This document shows, in pieces, positions 31,462-39,398 of a stretch of DNA of 64,000 nucleotides (within the stretch, counting starts at the first letter, position 1; every line of letters starts with the position of its first letter). The DNA comes from a virus. Under the pieces are notes generated by a model. It saw nothing but the letters and a program-made list of their open reading frames with translations. It ran no database searches and was not told the origin of the DNA. The DNA is taken from the IMG/VR virus record IMGVR_UViG_3300026097_000805, positions 115,648-179,647 of that record. One strand, written 5' to 3'. Both the position numbers and the translations under genes were made by a program.

Positions 31462-32610
31462 CTATTTTCCTATTGTATTAGACTCATAAACCCTATTATG
31501 AGTCTGAGTACAACGAACAAACGTTGTACACTTACTTAGATGCTTCAATTTGATAGCACCCGCATACGTACAAGTACTGCGTACTCCACCGAGTACATCT
31601 TGTACAGTATTCTCTACTGCGCCGCGATATGGTACTAGCACAGTTCGTCCTTCTGACGAGCGATAATCTTTTAACCCGCCAAAATGCTTTTCATTTGCAC
31701 TTTCACTACTCATACCGTAGAACTGTACAAACTGTTTTTCTTCAATCTTACGATGCCATTTAGTTTGACTGATAGGATTGCGTTCAAGTTCGTTGGTCTT
31801 GTAGCGTTTTGTAATCACTTCGCCGCCGCCTTCATCGTGTCCGGCCAGCATACCGCCTAACATTACAAAGTCTGCACCTGCGGCAAACGCCTTAGCAACA
31901 TCGCCAGGGCAAGTGCAACCGCCGTCAGCGATAATGTGGCCACCCAAACCGTGGGCTGCATCGGCACACTCAATGACAGCTGATAGCTGAGGATAACCAA
32001 CCCCAGTTTGAATCCGTGTAGTACATACACTCCCAGGGCCAATACCCACTTTAACAATATCTGCACCAGCAAGAATAAGTTCCTCCGTCATTTCGCCTGT
32101 CACAACATTTCCAGCGATGATTACAATATGTGGATACTGTTGTCTAAAACGTGCTACAAAGTCACGGAATCTGTTGCTGTATCCATTAGCAACATCAATG
32201 CAAACATATTTTAGATTACCGTCTGCTTGCTCGTATACACTACGAAACTTCATTTCGTCTTTGTCAGTAATACCAATACTCATAGCAACATGATTGGTGC
32301 GTAGATACTCGTCTGTGTCGTAGAAGTCCACAAGCTCGTCTACCGTATAAGTTTTAACTAGACATGTAAACATACCCAATCGTGCTAGATCGTCTGCCAT
32401 AGCAAACGTACCAACACCGTCCATGTTAGCAGCCATAATCGGAATGCCACGCCAGTGTTCGTCTTCAATATTGTCAGGAAAGTCTGGTGTCCAATTGCGC
32501 CAAGCATAACCTCTGTGTAGTTGCACTTCTTTACGACTACCTAAAGTGCTACGCTTTGGGCGGATCAGTACATCCTTGTAATCTAATTTGATATCTTCTT
32601 CTAGTCTCAT
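31462..32610 (-). CDS. guaC: GMP reductase
   Basis: 382 aa, IMPDH/GMPR barrel. [20 protein letters not shown] holds the catalytic Cys, and the following [24 protein letters not shown] and the GHDEGGGE end are of GMP-reductase type. It converts GMP to IMP with NADPH, letting the phage turn salvaged guanine nucleotides into adenine nucleotides. It is about 35 residues longer than E. coli GuaC. Overlaps the neighbouring oxygenase by 4 nt. An IMP dehydrogenase is less likely because no CBS domains are present. Confidence 0.9.
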   Translation of the reverse strand: MRLEEDIKLDYKDVLIRPKRSTLGSRKEVQLHRGYAWRNWTPDFPDNIEDEHWRGIPIMAANMDGVGTFAMADDLARLGMFTCLVKTYTVDELVDFYDTDEYLRTNHVAMSIGITDKDEMKFRSVYEQADGNLKYVCIDVANGYSNRFRDFVARFRQQYPHIVIIAGNVVTGEMTEELILAGADIVKVGIGPGSVCTTRIQTGVGYPQLSAVIECADAAHGLGGHIIADGGCTCPGDVAKAFAAGADFVMLGGMLAGHDEGGGEVITKRYKTNELERNPISQTKWHRKIEEKQFVQFYGMSSESANEKHFGGLKDYRSSEGRTVLVPYRGAVENTVQDVLGGVRSTCTYAGAIKLKHLSKCTTFVRCTQTHNRVYESNTIGK

Positions 32611-33185
32611 GTTTTTTCACCATAATTAAACGAAATACTAATTCTGTCTGTATTAGATCTATTACCTTCAACACTATGCTTTAACCAACTAGGAAAAACA
32701 TAAAGAGCGCCAGTTTTACAAGCATAGGTTGCCCGAGTGCTTGTATAATAAGTCGCCTTTTCTACATAATCTGGAATATGATATTCAGCACCGTCGGATC
32801 TTTCAAACTGTATGTTGCCTTGATGATTGCTAGCATCTACATAATAAACTCCGCTGAACACACTACCTACATGATTATGTAGATGATTGTATGCTCCAGG
32901 AGGATTAATGTTTAACCAAATATTATAAAGTTCAACTTCTGGTAATCCTACTTGTTTTGCACAAGCGGCCAGTTCTTTATCTAGATGTTCAACTAATTTG
33001 TCAATTTCTTCGCATTGATTAGGCATGATATCAGAGCTTTGAAAGCCGTTGTAATTACTTACAGTTCGACCAATATCGTTCTTTTTTCTATCATAGGCCC
33101 AATGTTTTAGAGCTTTATTGTCAATCATATGTATAACAGCACTCCAAATTACACTTGGAAACCACAACTCTGTGTGCATGGCCAT
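32607..33185 (-). CDS. 2OG/Fe(II) oxygenase (TIGR02466 type)
   Basis: 192 aa. [20 protein letters not shown] holds the first iron ligands and [12 protein letters not shown] the last His; RISISFNYG carries the Arg for 2-oxoglutarate. This matches the TIGR02466 family, common in marine phages with unknown substrate. One nucleotide from the S21 stop. Confidence 0.85.
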   Translation of the reverse strand: MAMHTELWFPSVIWSAVIHMIDNKALKHWAYDRKKNDIGRTVSNYNGFQSSDIMPNQCEEIDKLVEHLDKELAACAKQVGLPEVELYNIWLNINPPGAYNHLHNHVGSVFSGVYYVDASNHQGNIQFERSDGAEYHIPDYVEKATYYTSTRATYACKTGALYVFPSWLKHSVEGNRSNTDRISISFNYGEKT

Positions 33186-33428
33186 TTACTTGATCCCGCG
33201 ATCTTGTTCCATTTTGCGTTGTTTTTTGAGCCAACGAGCGCGACCGGCAGCCTTTTCTTTTTTACGTCTTTCACTTGGCTTTACATAAGCCTGACGCTCA
33301 CGGATTTCCTGAATGACTCCTGCTTCTTGGACAATTTTTTTAAATCGTCTAAGAGCGCCATTAAAGTCTCCGTTGCGGACTTCTACCGATAGTCCTTTAA
33401 TAATATCGTTATTCTGCTTGCGTTTCAA
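33186..33428 (-). CDS. rpsU: Ribosomal protein S21
   Basis: About 80 aa. VEVRNGDFNGALRRFKKIVQ and RERQAYVKPSERRKKEKAAG are the S21 signature, followed by a long basic tail. S21 sits near the anti-Shine-Dalgarno end of 16S rRNA and affects initiation; phage copies are known in marine viruses. The longer frame to 33512 is not the gene: the start is TTG at 33428 with GGAGG 5 nt upstream, inside the end of the preceding gene, and a promoter at 33490-33519 lies within that gene. Confidence 0.9.
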   Translation of the reverse strand: MKRKQNNDIIKGLSVEVRNGDFNGALRRFKKIVQEAGVIQEIRERQAYVKPSERRKKEKAAGRARWLKKQRKMEQDRGIK

Positions 33429-33810
33429 GGTTGCCTCCAATTTTATCTGCAAAGTAATCCAAGCTATATATTCTTTTATTACTAATCTTAGTATAAAACA
33501 TCTGCTCGGCATTTGTCAACCAGTAAGTTTTAGGATCAGCAATAAAATACGAAACAAGATCCTTTATCTCTGCAGGACAATTGTCTACATCGAGTATAGT
33601 ATAATCTGCAATCTTATGTGTACTAAGTAGCCAGTCTATTTCATGTACGTCAGATAGACTTTCGTACAAGTATACATTAAAAGATTGTGTGTTATTTTGG
33701 AGTAAAAAGTTAAATTGTTCTTTTATAACTTTACTAGGATAAATTAACAAAAAACTTATTGCATTATTAAAAAGTCTGTCGGGTGCGGTGATAAGATTAA
33801 TATCAGCCAT
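33409..33810 (-). CDS. Hypothetical protein, 133 aa
   Basis: No family recognised. Alpha/beta with Ile/Leu-rich strands; ends GGNLETQAE. Its 3' end holds the rpsU promoter and ribosome site, and the stop overlaps rpsU by 20 nt. Confidence 0.65.
   Translation of the reverse strand: MADINLITAPDRLFNNAISFLLIYPSKVIKEQFNFLLQNNTQSFNVYLYESLSDVHEIDWLLSTHKIADYTILDVDNCPAEIKDLVSYFIADPKTYWLTNAEQMFYTKISNKRIYSLDYFADKIGGNLETQAE
33490..33519 (-). promoter_or_regulatory. sigma70-type promoter for rpsU inside the upstream gene
   Basis: TTGACA (33514-33519), 18 bases, TATACT (33490-33495), about 60 bases above the TTG start of rpsU. Confidence 0.72.
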
Positions 33811-33897
33811 TACGTATCCTACTCCATATACTATTGGGATTTTGTTCGCTGTTTTGTATATAACCGTCTGGCTCTATAACTTCTGTGAGATCTGGTT

Positions 33898-35640
33898 TTA
33901 CTCTGAAGTTTTGCGTATTTGATGATTGCCCTGTTTCATTATGTAAGTCTTTTTTTTAGAGTCAACACGATCTTCCCAGGGCAGGCTGTCTATTTCGCCA
34001 TTTATATAAAGATCTTTATATTCTTTAAGAGTCTCATTAGGATTATCTTCTTTCCATGAACGTTTGGCTTCGCTCCAAGTAATATCGTTCTCCTGAGCTT
34101 GTAATTCTTGAGTTCTAACTTCTTTTAACTCTTCCGATAACTCTATATCTTTTTTTTCGACAGAGTCTTCTTGAATATATTGCTGTGCTATTTCGGATTT
34201 TTCATCTTGCGTAAGATCGTCTTCTTGGTCCATTGGAACTGGTTTCGTATCTCCCGGATCCTCTCCAGGAGTAAATCCGTCTCCGTCACTTGTTTCTGTG
34301 GTATCACCGGAGCCCTCTTTCTCGGTGGTAGCATCTACTTCCTCCTCTTCCTCAATATCATCAGACGTATTGTCCTTATCCGTAGATACAGGATCATCAA
34401 ATGTAAATCCATGATTGTCAACTATGCGCTGTGCCCTTGCTTGCTCGTATTCTTGCCGAAGACTTTCACCGTCGTCATCTTTGCGGGATTTCCTCCACTC
34501 AAAGGTATATTGGCTAGCAATAAGTAATAAGACTGCTAGCGGATCAAATACTATAATAATTACAATAATAACCCAGCGTACTGCTTCTTCTAGTAGATTG
34601 TTGTCAGCAGTTTCGCCATAGATAAATTCTGCAATATATTTTACAGGTCCAACTTCTGCTTCTAGTTTTCTATACTCTGCTTCTAGTTGGAACTTTTGCT
34701 CAAACAGTGCGTCAATCTCAGATGATGCGGTTCGAACACGTTCGTTTTGTTCATCCAGCATCGCTTGGAGATCGTTTCCATCATTGGACTTCAATTGATT
34801 GCGTAGGTTGTTGATCAGTGCATTTGATTCTGCAATCTGTTCGTCTGCGCCTGCACGTAGTCTTGTGATTTCTTCACGTGCCGCTAATACTGTAGTGCTT
34901 TGTGCGGCATCTTGTATCTTCTGGAGCCATTCGTTGCGCTCTGCACGTTTGTCTTCTTGGAACTGTGTGAATGCTCTTGCTGTAGCAGGACCATAGTCTC
35001 CATCAACTGCTGTACCCACCATTGCTTGGGCTCGTTCAATTTCGTCATTGTCAATAAAGCCTTGCAGTCTAGCAAGCTCCTCGTCAATGCGATCTAGTTC
35101 TGTTTGGAATAGTGCAGTCACACCTGCAATGATTTGATTCTGCTCATCAATAGCAGGTTGAATACGATCATATGCTCCTGCAATACGCTCTTGTTCTCTA
35201 TCAATTTGCGTTTGCAGTTGATTGGTTGCACCTGTACCACTGGTTTCAAGTTCTTCAATTTTAGTTTCTGCTCGTGCAATAATTTGCTCGTTGCGATTGA
35301 TTTCTGCTTCGATACGCTCTAGCTGTGCTACGCCTTCACCTGCACTTGCTGTTTGTTCAATGTGTGCTTTTGATAGGAAGCCGAAGATACCCATGCTTGT
35401 GATAAACATAAGCACAACCACTGCTGTTGTTAGGTAAGTCTTTAACCACCATGTTGCTTGCTTCCAATACTTGTGTAGCCAAACTGCTGTGACAAGTTTG
35501 CCTATCTCAAGTGCGCCACCCATAATCATAATGGGGATAGCTGCCGCGGCAAAAATAGTCATAAGACCTGCCACGGAGTAATATATTGCTACAGCACTGA
35601 TCGCTAGTGCTGTTATTAGTGTGAGTATACCTAAAAACAT
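33898..35640 (-). CDS. Large membrane protein with coiled coil and peptidoglycan-binding motif
   Basis: About 580 aa. Three N-terminal membrane helices (to about residue 90), then a long periplasmic-type coiled coil interrupted by QAMVGTAVDGDYGPATARAF, a peptidoglycan-binding (PG_binding_1) motif. A further membrane helix (WVIIVIIIVFDPLAVLLLIA) precedes an acidic, disordered C-terminal region. The ATG at 35640 is preferred over a GTG at 35700 that lacks a ribosome site. It may hold cell wall and membrane together or act in exclusion; not known. Confidence 0.72.
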   Translation of the reverse strand: MFLGILTLITALAISAVAIYYSVAGLMTIFAAAAIPIMIMGGALEIGKLVTAVWLHKYWKQATWWLKTYLTTAVVVLMFITSMGIFGFLSKAHIEQTASAGEGVAQLERIEAEINRNEQIIARAETKIEELETSGTGATNQLQTQIDREQERIAGAYDRIQPAIDEQNQIIAGVTALFQTELDRIDEELARLQGFIDNDEIERAQAMVGTAVDGDYGPATARAFTQFQEDKRAERNEWLQKIQDAAQSTTVLAAREEITRLRAGADEQIAESNALINNLRNQLKSNDGNDLQAMLDEQNERVRTASSEIDALFEQKFQLEAEYRKLEAEVGPVKYIAEFIYGETADNNLLEEAVRWVIIVIIIVFDPLAVLLLIASQYTFEWRKSRKDDDGESLRQEYEQARAQRIVDNHGFTFDDPVSTDKDNTSDDIEEEEEVDATTEKEGSGDTTETSDGDGFTPGEDPGDTKPVPMDQEDDLTQDEKSEIAQQYIQEDSVEKKDIELSEELKEVRTQELQAQENDITWSEAKRSWKEDNPNETLKEYKDLYINGEIDSLPWEDRVDSKKKTYIMKQGNHQIRKTSE

Positions 35641-35674
35641 AACGTATTTATTGCCTTTGCTATCGATAATGCAC

Positions 35675-36052
35675 CTAACTGTGTGCTTTAAACCAATCAC
35701 CAGAACTACGCTGACAATAGATTTCTTGGAAATATTTTGGTTTATTTTTGTAGTATAGAGTGTTCAGCATAGTATGACATCCGTTGCTATCAATCTTGGC
35801 CAGTTTTACAATGCCAATAGCACTCCGTGTCTGCCACTTGCATTCTTCTCCTGCAGACATTTCTCTAAGAGCAAAGTCAACACAGCGTTGATGTTCTCGC
35901 ATACTATTACGAGGAACCGTATAATATAAATCTCTAGATAGATTTACACCTAAGTCTACGACACTACCCGTGTGTTGATACTTTGAATTTACAGTCATGC
36001 CACTTCCACATGCTGTCAAACTAATTAAAATTGGGATAAGCAAAAGCCTCAT
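35675..36052 (-). CDS. Lipoprotein, 125 aa
   Basis: Lipobox LISLTACGSG. Five further Cys in the mature part suggest disulfides in the periplasm. No family recognised. First of three consecutive lipoprotein genes with overlapping ends. Confidence 0.7.
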   Translation of the reverse strand: MRLLLIPILISLTACGSGMTVNSKYQHTGSVVDLGVNLSRDLYYTVPRNSMREHQRCVDFALREMSAGEECKWQTRSAIGIVKLAKIDSNGCHTMLNTLYYKNKPKYFQEIYCQRSSGDWFKAHS

Positions 36053-36392
36053 TTACTGGCCTCCATACTGTTTTACCCATAGGGTCTGTGAATCTACACA
36101 GTAAAGTTTCACCATATTTTGGATTAGATCTATTAGAATTTAAAGGTCTACTAATCCTGCAATCACTTGCTATACCCGCATCTTTCACTACATGCTCCAC
36201 ACGCGGTTTATCTGTGCATTGCACTTTTGTTCGAGACTTAACTTGTGTTCGATCTTCCATTTCGATAATCTCATCAGTATAGCAATACTGATGTTGATCT
36301 GCACTAGATGCAACTTGAGGGGTGCTTGAACACCCCGCAAGAATACTAGTTAGCAGGAGTAGGGGAAACGACAACTTGAGGTGCGTTTTCAT
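36021..36392 (-). CDS. Lipoprotein, 123 aa
   Basis: The ATG at 36392 gives a clean signal sequence and lipobox SILAGCSS; the frame from 36416 would spoil it. The mature part has paired Cys. No family recognised. Confidence 0.7.
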   Translation of the reverse strand: MKTHLKLSFPLLLLTSILAGCSSTPQVASSADQHQYCYTDEIIEMEDRTQVKSRTKVQCTDKPRVEHVVKDAGIASDCRISRPLNSNRSNPKYGETLLCRFTDPMGKTVWRPVNEAFAYPNFN

Positions 36393-36885
36393 TCTTAGCC
36401 TCTTGCAATAAACCATTAAACACTTCTAGCGGCATTTTAATACGCACATAAGTGTGTACGCGACCAGTGCTTGCTAGCTCATAAGAATAACGTTTAACTT
36501 CTAAATGTTCGCGAATACTTGTTTTACGCACGGCATGCTCAACATATGTGCGAGTATTGCGCATTTCATTAGCATCGTTGCCTATGATATCAATTGTAGT
36601 AGAGCTATTAACTTCACCGTTGATACGTTCTGCAAATGCTTTAACAGCAAATGCATACGCTTGTGCCTCACTTGCTTGTTCGTATCGGCTTTCGCCCATG
36701 CCGCATGCATAAGCATAGTCCTGACGATTGAAGAAAATAAATCCTTCAGTACCAATTTGTTCACAGTCTACATACCAATTAGGATGTGCCTTAGTGTCGC
36801 GCACTGTGATCTCTTGTACACTAGAACAGCCTGCAAGTGTTGCAATACCTGTTGCGAGTGCAATTGCCTTAATTGTGCCTTTCAT
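36346..36885 (-). CDS. LPP20-like lipoprotein, 179 aa
   Basis: Lipobox TLAGCSS. GMGESRYEQASEAQAYAFAV followed by RINGEVNSS and a V/Y-rich strand region resembles LPP20-family outer-membrane lipoproteins. Promoter at 36918-36946. Confidence 0.68.
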   Translation of the reverse strand: MKGTIKAIALATGIATLAGCSSVQEITVRDTKAHPNWYVDCEQIGTEGFIFFNRQDYAYACGMGESRYEQASEAQAYAFAVKAFAERINGEVNSSTTIDIIGNDANEMRNTRTYVEHAVRKTSIREHLEVKRYSYELASTGRVHTYVRIKMPLEVFNGLLQEAKNENAPQVVVSPTPAN

Positions 36886-36917
36886 TGTTGCCTCCTAGGC
36901 GTTGTTTCAGTTTTTAT

Positions 36918-36946
36918 AGTATAAGATAGTTTAAGATGTTTGTCAA
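36918..36946 (-). promoter_or_regulatory. sigma70-type promoter of the lipoprotein genes
   Basis: TTGACA (36941-36946), 17 bases, TATACT (36918-36923). Confidence 0.82.
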
Positions 36947-36951
36947 CCATT

Positions 36952-37443
36952 TTATTCCCAGCGATAGAATACATGTACACCGATGCGTCCTACCAGCTGA
37001 AGTTCACGTGCCCATTGCGGCTTTACGTAGTCTGCGTGATAATGATCAGCGCCTTCTGTAAGTCCACGGCCTTGATTGTATTGTAGCATATTGTATGCGA
37101 TCATCTGTGCATCTACCCATGCATCTGTATCACGGGGCCAATCGCTCTTGCCGTCACAGTACCATGAGAACTGACATGCATTACGCTTCATACTACCGTC
37201 AGCAAGTTTTTTGCCTTGGCGTACCACATCACAAATAGTATCAGGATAACGAGTGTCTTGCACACGATTGAGTACTACGTCTGCAACAGCAATACGATCT
37301 GCTCGATTACTGCCGCGAGATTCATAGTATATGTTTTGTGCTAGACACCATGCTTCAGGATTTTCTTCTGCGGTGTACAGACCCTTTGCATTTGCTACTG
37401 ACGCTGACATCAATAGCACTACTGCTATTAGTAAATTTTTCAT
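36952..37443 (-). CDS. Cell-wall hydrolase, SleB family
   Basis: 163 aa with a signal peptide (to about residue 20, ANAKG). WCLAQNIYYESRGSNRADRI has the catalytic Glu, and ACQFSWYCDGKSDWP and TEGADHYHADYVKPQW are the family's other conserved blocks. It cleaves peptidoglycan and is exported, so it is a likely endolysin or entry enzyme. Confidence 0.9.
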   Translation of the reverse strand: MKNLLIAVVLLMSASVANAKGLYTAEENPEAWCLAQNIYYESRGSNRADRIAVADVVLNRVQDTRYPDTICDVVRQGKKLADGSMKRNACQFSWYCDGKSDWPRDTDAWVDAQMIAYNMLQYNQGRGLTEGADHYHADYVKPQWARELQLVGRIGVHVFYRWE

Positions 37444-37462
37444 GATTTTGCCCTCTTGGTAT

Positions 37463-37912
37463 TTAGTTGCGGCGCATTTGCGCGATTTCTATTGCTTCTT
37501 CTTTTTTATCAGCAAACACAGGAACCATATTACTCTTATGAAGTGTTGCTATTCCAAGGAGTTGTCTTTCTCCTGAGTAGACTTGGGTTTCTTTTTTGGC
37601 TGCGAATCCTGGGACTTGATCCGACGTTTCGAGGCTTCGATACTCCTTTGTGTCGCGGACATACGGTTGGGTTGGCGCATAGGTTTTGAACTCCTTTTCT
37701 TCCTTGCGGTTGGATTTGTACTCGCCACGAATGTATGCTAGATAATCATCGAACTCTTTAAATTGTAGGCTGTGATTGTTGTTGCGGCGCATGCGTTTGT
37801 TGTACTGACGCCATTCAAGTTGTAGCCGCTCAGTGTCCTTTTGAGTCAGCTTTTTTGCTTTAGGTTTTTTAGTATTGATTGTTGTAAGCCCTCGGGCTAG
37901 CGACATCGTCAT
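37463..37912 (-). CDS. Conserved marine-phage protein, 149 aa
   Basis: Starts MTMSLARGLTTINTKKPKAK; basic, unstructured-looking, with RDTKEYRSLET in the middle. The pattern occurs widely in cyanophage-like T4 viruses with no known role. Its message starts at the promoter 37947-37975, inside a terminator-like hairpin, which leaves the AGGAG ribosome site free. Confidence 0.75.
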   Translation of the reverse strand: MTMSLARGLTTINTKKPKAKKLTQKDTERLQLEWRQYNKRMRRNNNHSLQFKEFDDYLAYIRGEYKSNRKEEKEFKTYAPTQPYVRDTKEYRSLETSDQVPGFAAKKETQVYSGERQLLGIATLHKSNMVPVFADKKEEAIEIAQMRRN

Positions 37913-37963
37913 AAAAAAAACTCCTGCTTATTTACGTTATGTATTAACTATAGCAGGAGTTTA
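37912..37963 (-). terminator. Terminator-like hairpin overlapping promoter and ribosome site
   Basis: Minus strand: AACTCCTGCT and AGCAGGAGTT pair over a loop of about 22 nt, followed by eight T. The 3' arm contains the AGGAG site for the gene at 37912; the 5' arm and part of the loop are the spacer and -10 of a promoter. Confidence 0.7.
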
Positions 37964-37975
37964 TTACGGTGTCAA
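37947..37975 (-). promoter_or_regulatory. sigma70-type promoter nested in a terminator hairpin
   Basis: TTGACA (37970-37975), 17 bases, TATAGT (37947-37952). RNA begun here lacks the hairpin's 5' arm. Confidence 0.82.
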
Positions 37976-37979
37976 CCGA

Positions 37980-38450
37980 TTATTTGCCTTCCATTAGCTT
38001 TACGGCTGCATCATAGTCTTCTTGTGCTATCACGCCTTCGCGTAGTAGTTTCTGTCTGTTGACCATATGCTTGGCTTGGATTTCTTCTTTGCTTCCGCCA
38101 AAGTATGCGACTGCATGACCTTCTTCAATAAGAATGTCTGTTACTTTTTTATCGCCTACTTTGAAGTCGCCCAGTATACGTCCGAACTTGCCTTTCATGT
38201 CTTCGCCGTGCTTGTTTTCTGTTGTGATAAGTTTTGCGCCTTCTGACATAAGTTCTTTGAGTCTTGCTTTGGCTGCTTCTCCAAAGAGGTCCTCCACTTT
38301 GTCTCTAGTTCTGCTCTCTGGCGTGTCAATGCCCATAATTCTAACTCGTTCATCTCTTAGTGTTACTCCAAAGCCCAAGTCAATGTCTACATCTACTGTG
38401 TCGCCATCAATTACTTTGACGACAACTACGTCATATTCATTTGTGTTCAT
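37980..38450 (-). CDS. Staphylococcal-nuclease-like (thermonuclease) protein
   Basis: 156 aa SNase domain. VVVVKVIDGDTVDVDID, RVRIMGIDTPESRTRD and KFGRILGDF contain the calcium-binding Asp and the catalytic Arg, Glu and Arg. No signal peptide, so it would act in the cytoplasm on host DNA or RNA. Ends just before the nested promoter. Confidence 0.88.
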   Translation of the reverse strand: MNTNEYDVVVVKVIDGDTVDVDIDLGFGVTLRDERVRIMGIDTPESRTRDKVEDLFGEAAKARLKELMSEGAKLITTENKHGEDMKGKFGRILGDFKVGDKKVTDILIEEGHAVAYFGGSKEEIQAKHMVNRQKLLREGVIAQEDYDAAVKLMEGK

Positions 38451-38492
38451 TTTTTATTCCCTCTAAGTTATATGCCCATAATATTTAGTCAA

Positions 38493-38522
38493 GAAAAAAG
38501 GGCGATGTCACCACCGCCCTTG
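38493..38522 (-). terminator. Rho-independent terminator after the outer-membrane barrel gene
   Basis: AAGGGCG/CGCCCTT stem, 10-nt loop, then a T-run on the minus strand. Confidence 0.9.
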
Positions 38523-38545
38523 TTGCCGTTTTGTTTTGTATCAAC

Positions 38546-38944
38546 TTAAAAGTTAAGTGCTACACCGATTTCGATTTCGCCACGCTTCTCTGTGTTGAAG
38601 TCCCATGATGTTTCGCCATATGCTTGCACAGTTTGAGTAACATCATAATATGCACCCAGATCCAGTGTTGGATAACTGCCGTCTGTAAATGTATCAGCTA
38701 GTGTAAAACTGTCTGTTGCTGTCGAGTCATATACGCTGATCAATGCTCCTGCGGTTAGGTTGATTGGACCATCGACAATAGGCTGCCAATTTAGTTCTGG
38801 CTCAACTGTTGCATGTGTTGATTCTGCGTCAGCTTTGTAAAAAGCTTTTGCTTCTGTGTTGAGTTGTAGTCCTGGCACAGGCAAGTCCATTGCTGTTGCA
38901 GATGTTGCAGCCATTGCGGCTACCATTGTTAGTACGAATGTACG
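38546..38944 (-). CDS. Small outer-membrane beta-barrel protein
   Basis: 132 aa; the ATG at 38944 follows AAGGAAT. Signal peptide (MRTFVLTMVAAMAATSATA), then alternating strands and a terminal Phe (GEIEIGVALNF), as in outer-membrane barrels. It could alter a host receptor or surface, but that is not shown. Own terminator at 38493-38522. Confidence 0.7.
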   Translation of the reverse strand, partial: RTFVLTMVAAMAATSATAMDLPVPGLQLNTEAKAFYKADAESTHATVEPELNWQPIVDGPINLTAGALISVYDSTATDSFTLADTFTDGSYPTLDLGAYYDVTQTVQAYGETSWDFNTEKRGEIEIGVALNF

Positions 38945-39063
38945 CATATAAAATATTCCTTTTTTCTTATTTGGAGTGAGTTTGTTGCCCACTTAGTAAT
39001 TATAGATATGCCGAGTATTTTGCACTTGTTCTAGAGCGGATTTAAGTTGATTTTGAGTATAAT

Positions 39064-39097
39064 AAAAAAGAGTGTTGCATCGCTACAACACTCTTTT
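39064..39097 (-). terminator. Terminator of the tmRNA gene
   Basis: Perfect 12-bp stem AAAAGAGTGTTG/CAACACTCTTTT, 7-nt loop, followed by T-run. Confidence 0.93.
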
Positions 39098-39135
39098 GCT
39101 ATGTTTGATAACAAGGTCTAACTACCTCGTAGCGA

Positions 39136-39177
39136 TTAAGCCGCTAATGCCGTTTCTGGCGCATAATTGTCGTTTGC
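39136..39177 (-). CDS. tmRNA proteolysis tag reading frame
   Basis: The resume frame encodes ANDNYAPETALAA and a TAA stop. The AND(N) start and ALAA end are those of bacterial ssrA tags recognised by ClpXP and related proteases. A resume Ala codon in front is typical. Confidence 0.93.
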   Translation of the reverse strand, partial: ANDNYAPETALAA

Positions 39178-39398
39178 AATTATAGTTTTCGTTCGCGTTA
39201 ACCGAGCTTACATCCGGACAACTCCACTTACCTATTAAACGTCAATCGATCCTATCTCAGCCCCATCATAAACACATGCCCGACGTTTCTTATGTCTCAA
39301 TATGCTATCTGCATATCCAGCACATGTGCTTATGGTGGAGCTGCCGGGATTCGCACCCGGGTCTTGTCCGTCGTTGAGTTTGCTTCAACGTTGTAGTA

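Noticed and set aside
33186-33512. 108-aa version of S21
   Set aside because: The first 28 residues do not match S21 and overlap the promoter and upstream gene; the TTG at 33428 fits family length and ribosome site.
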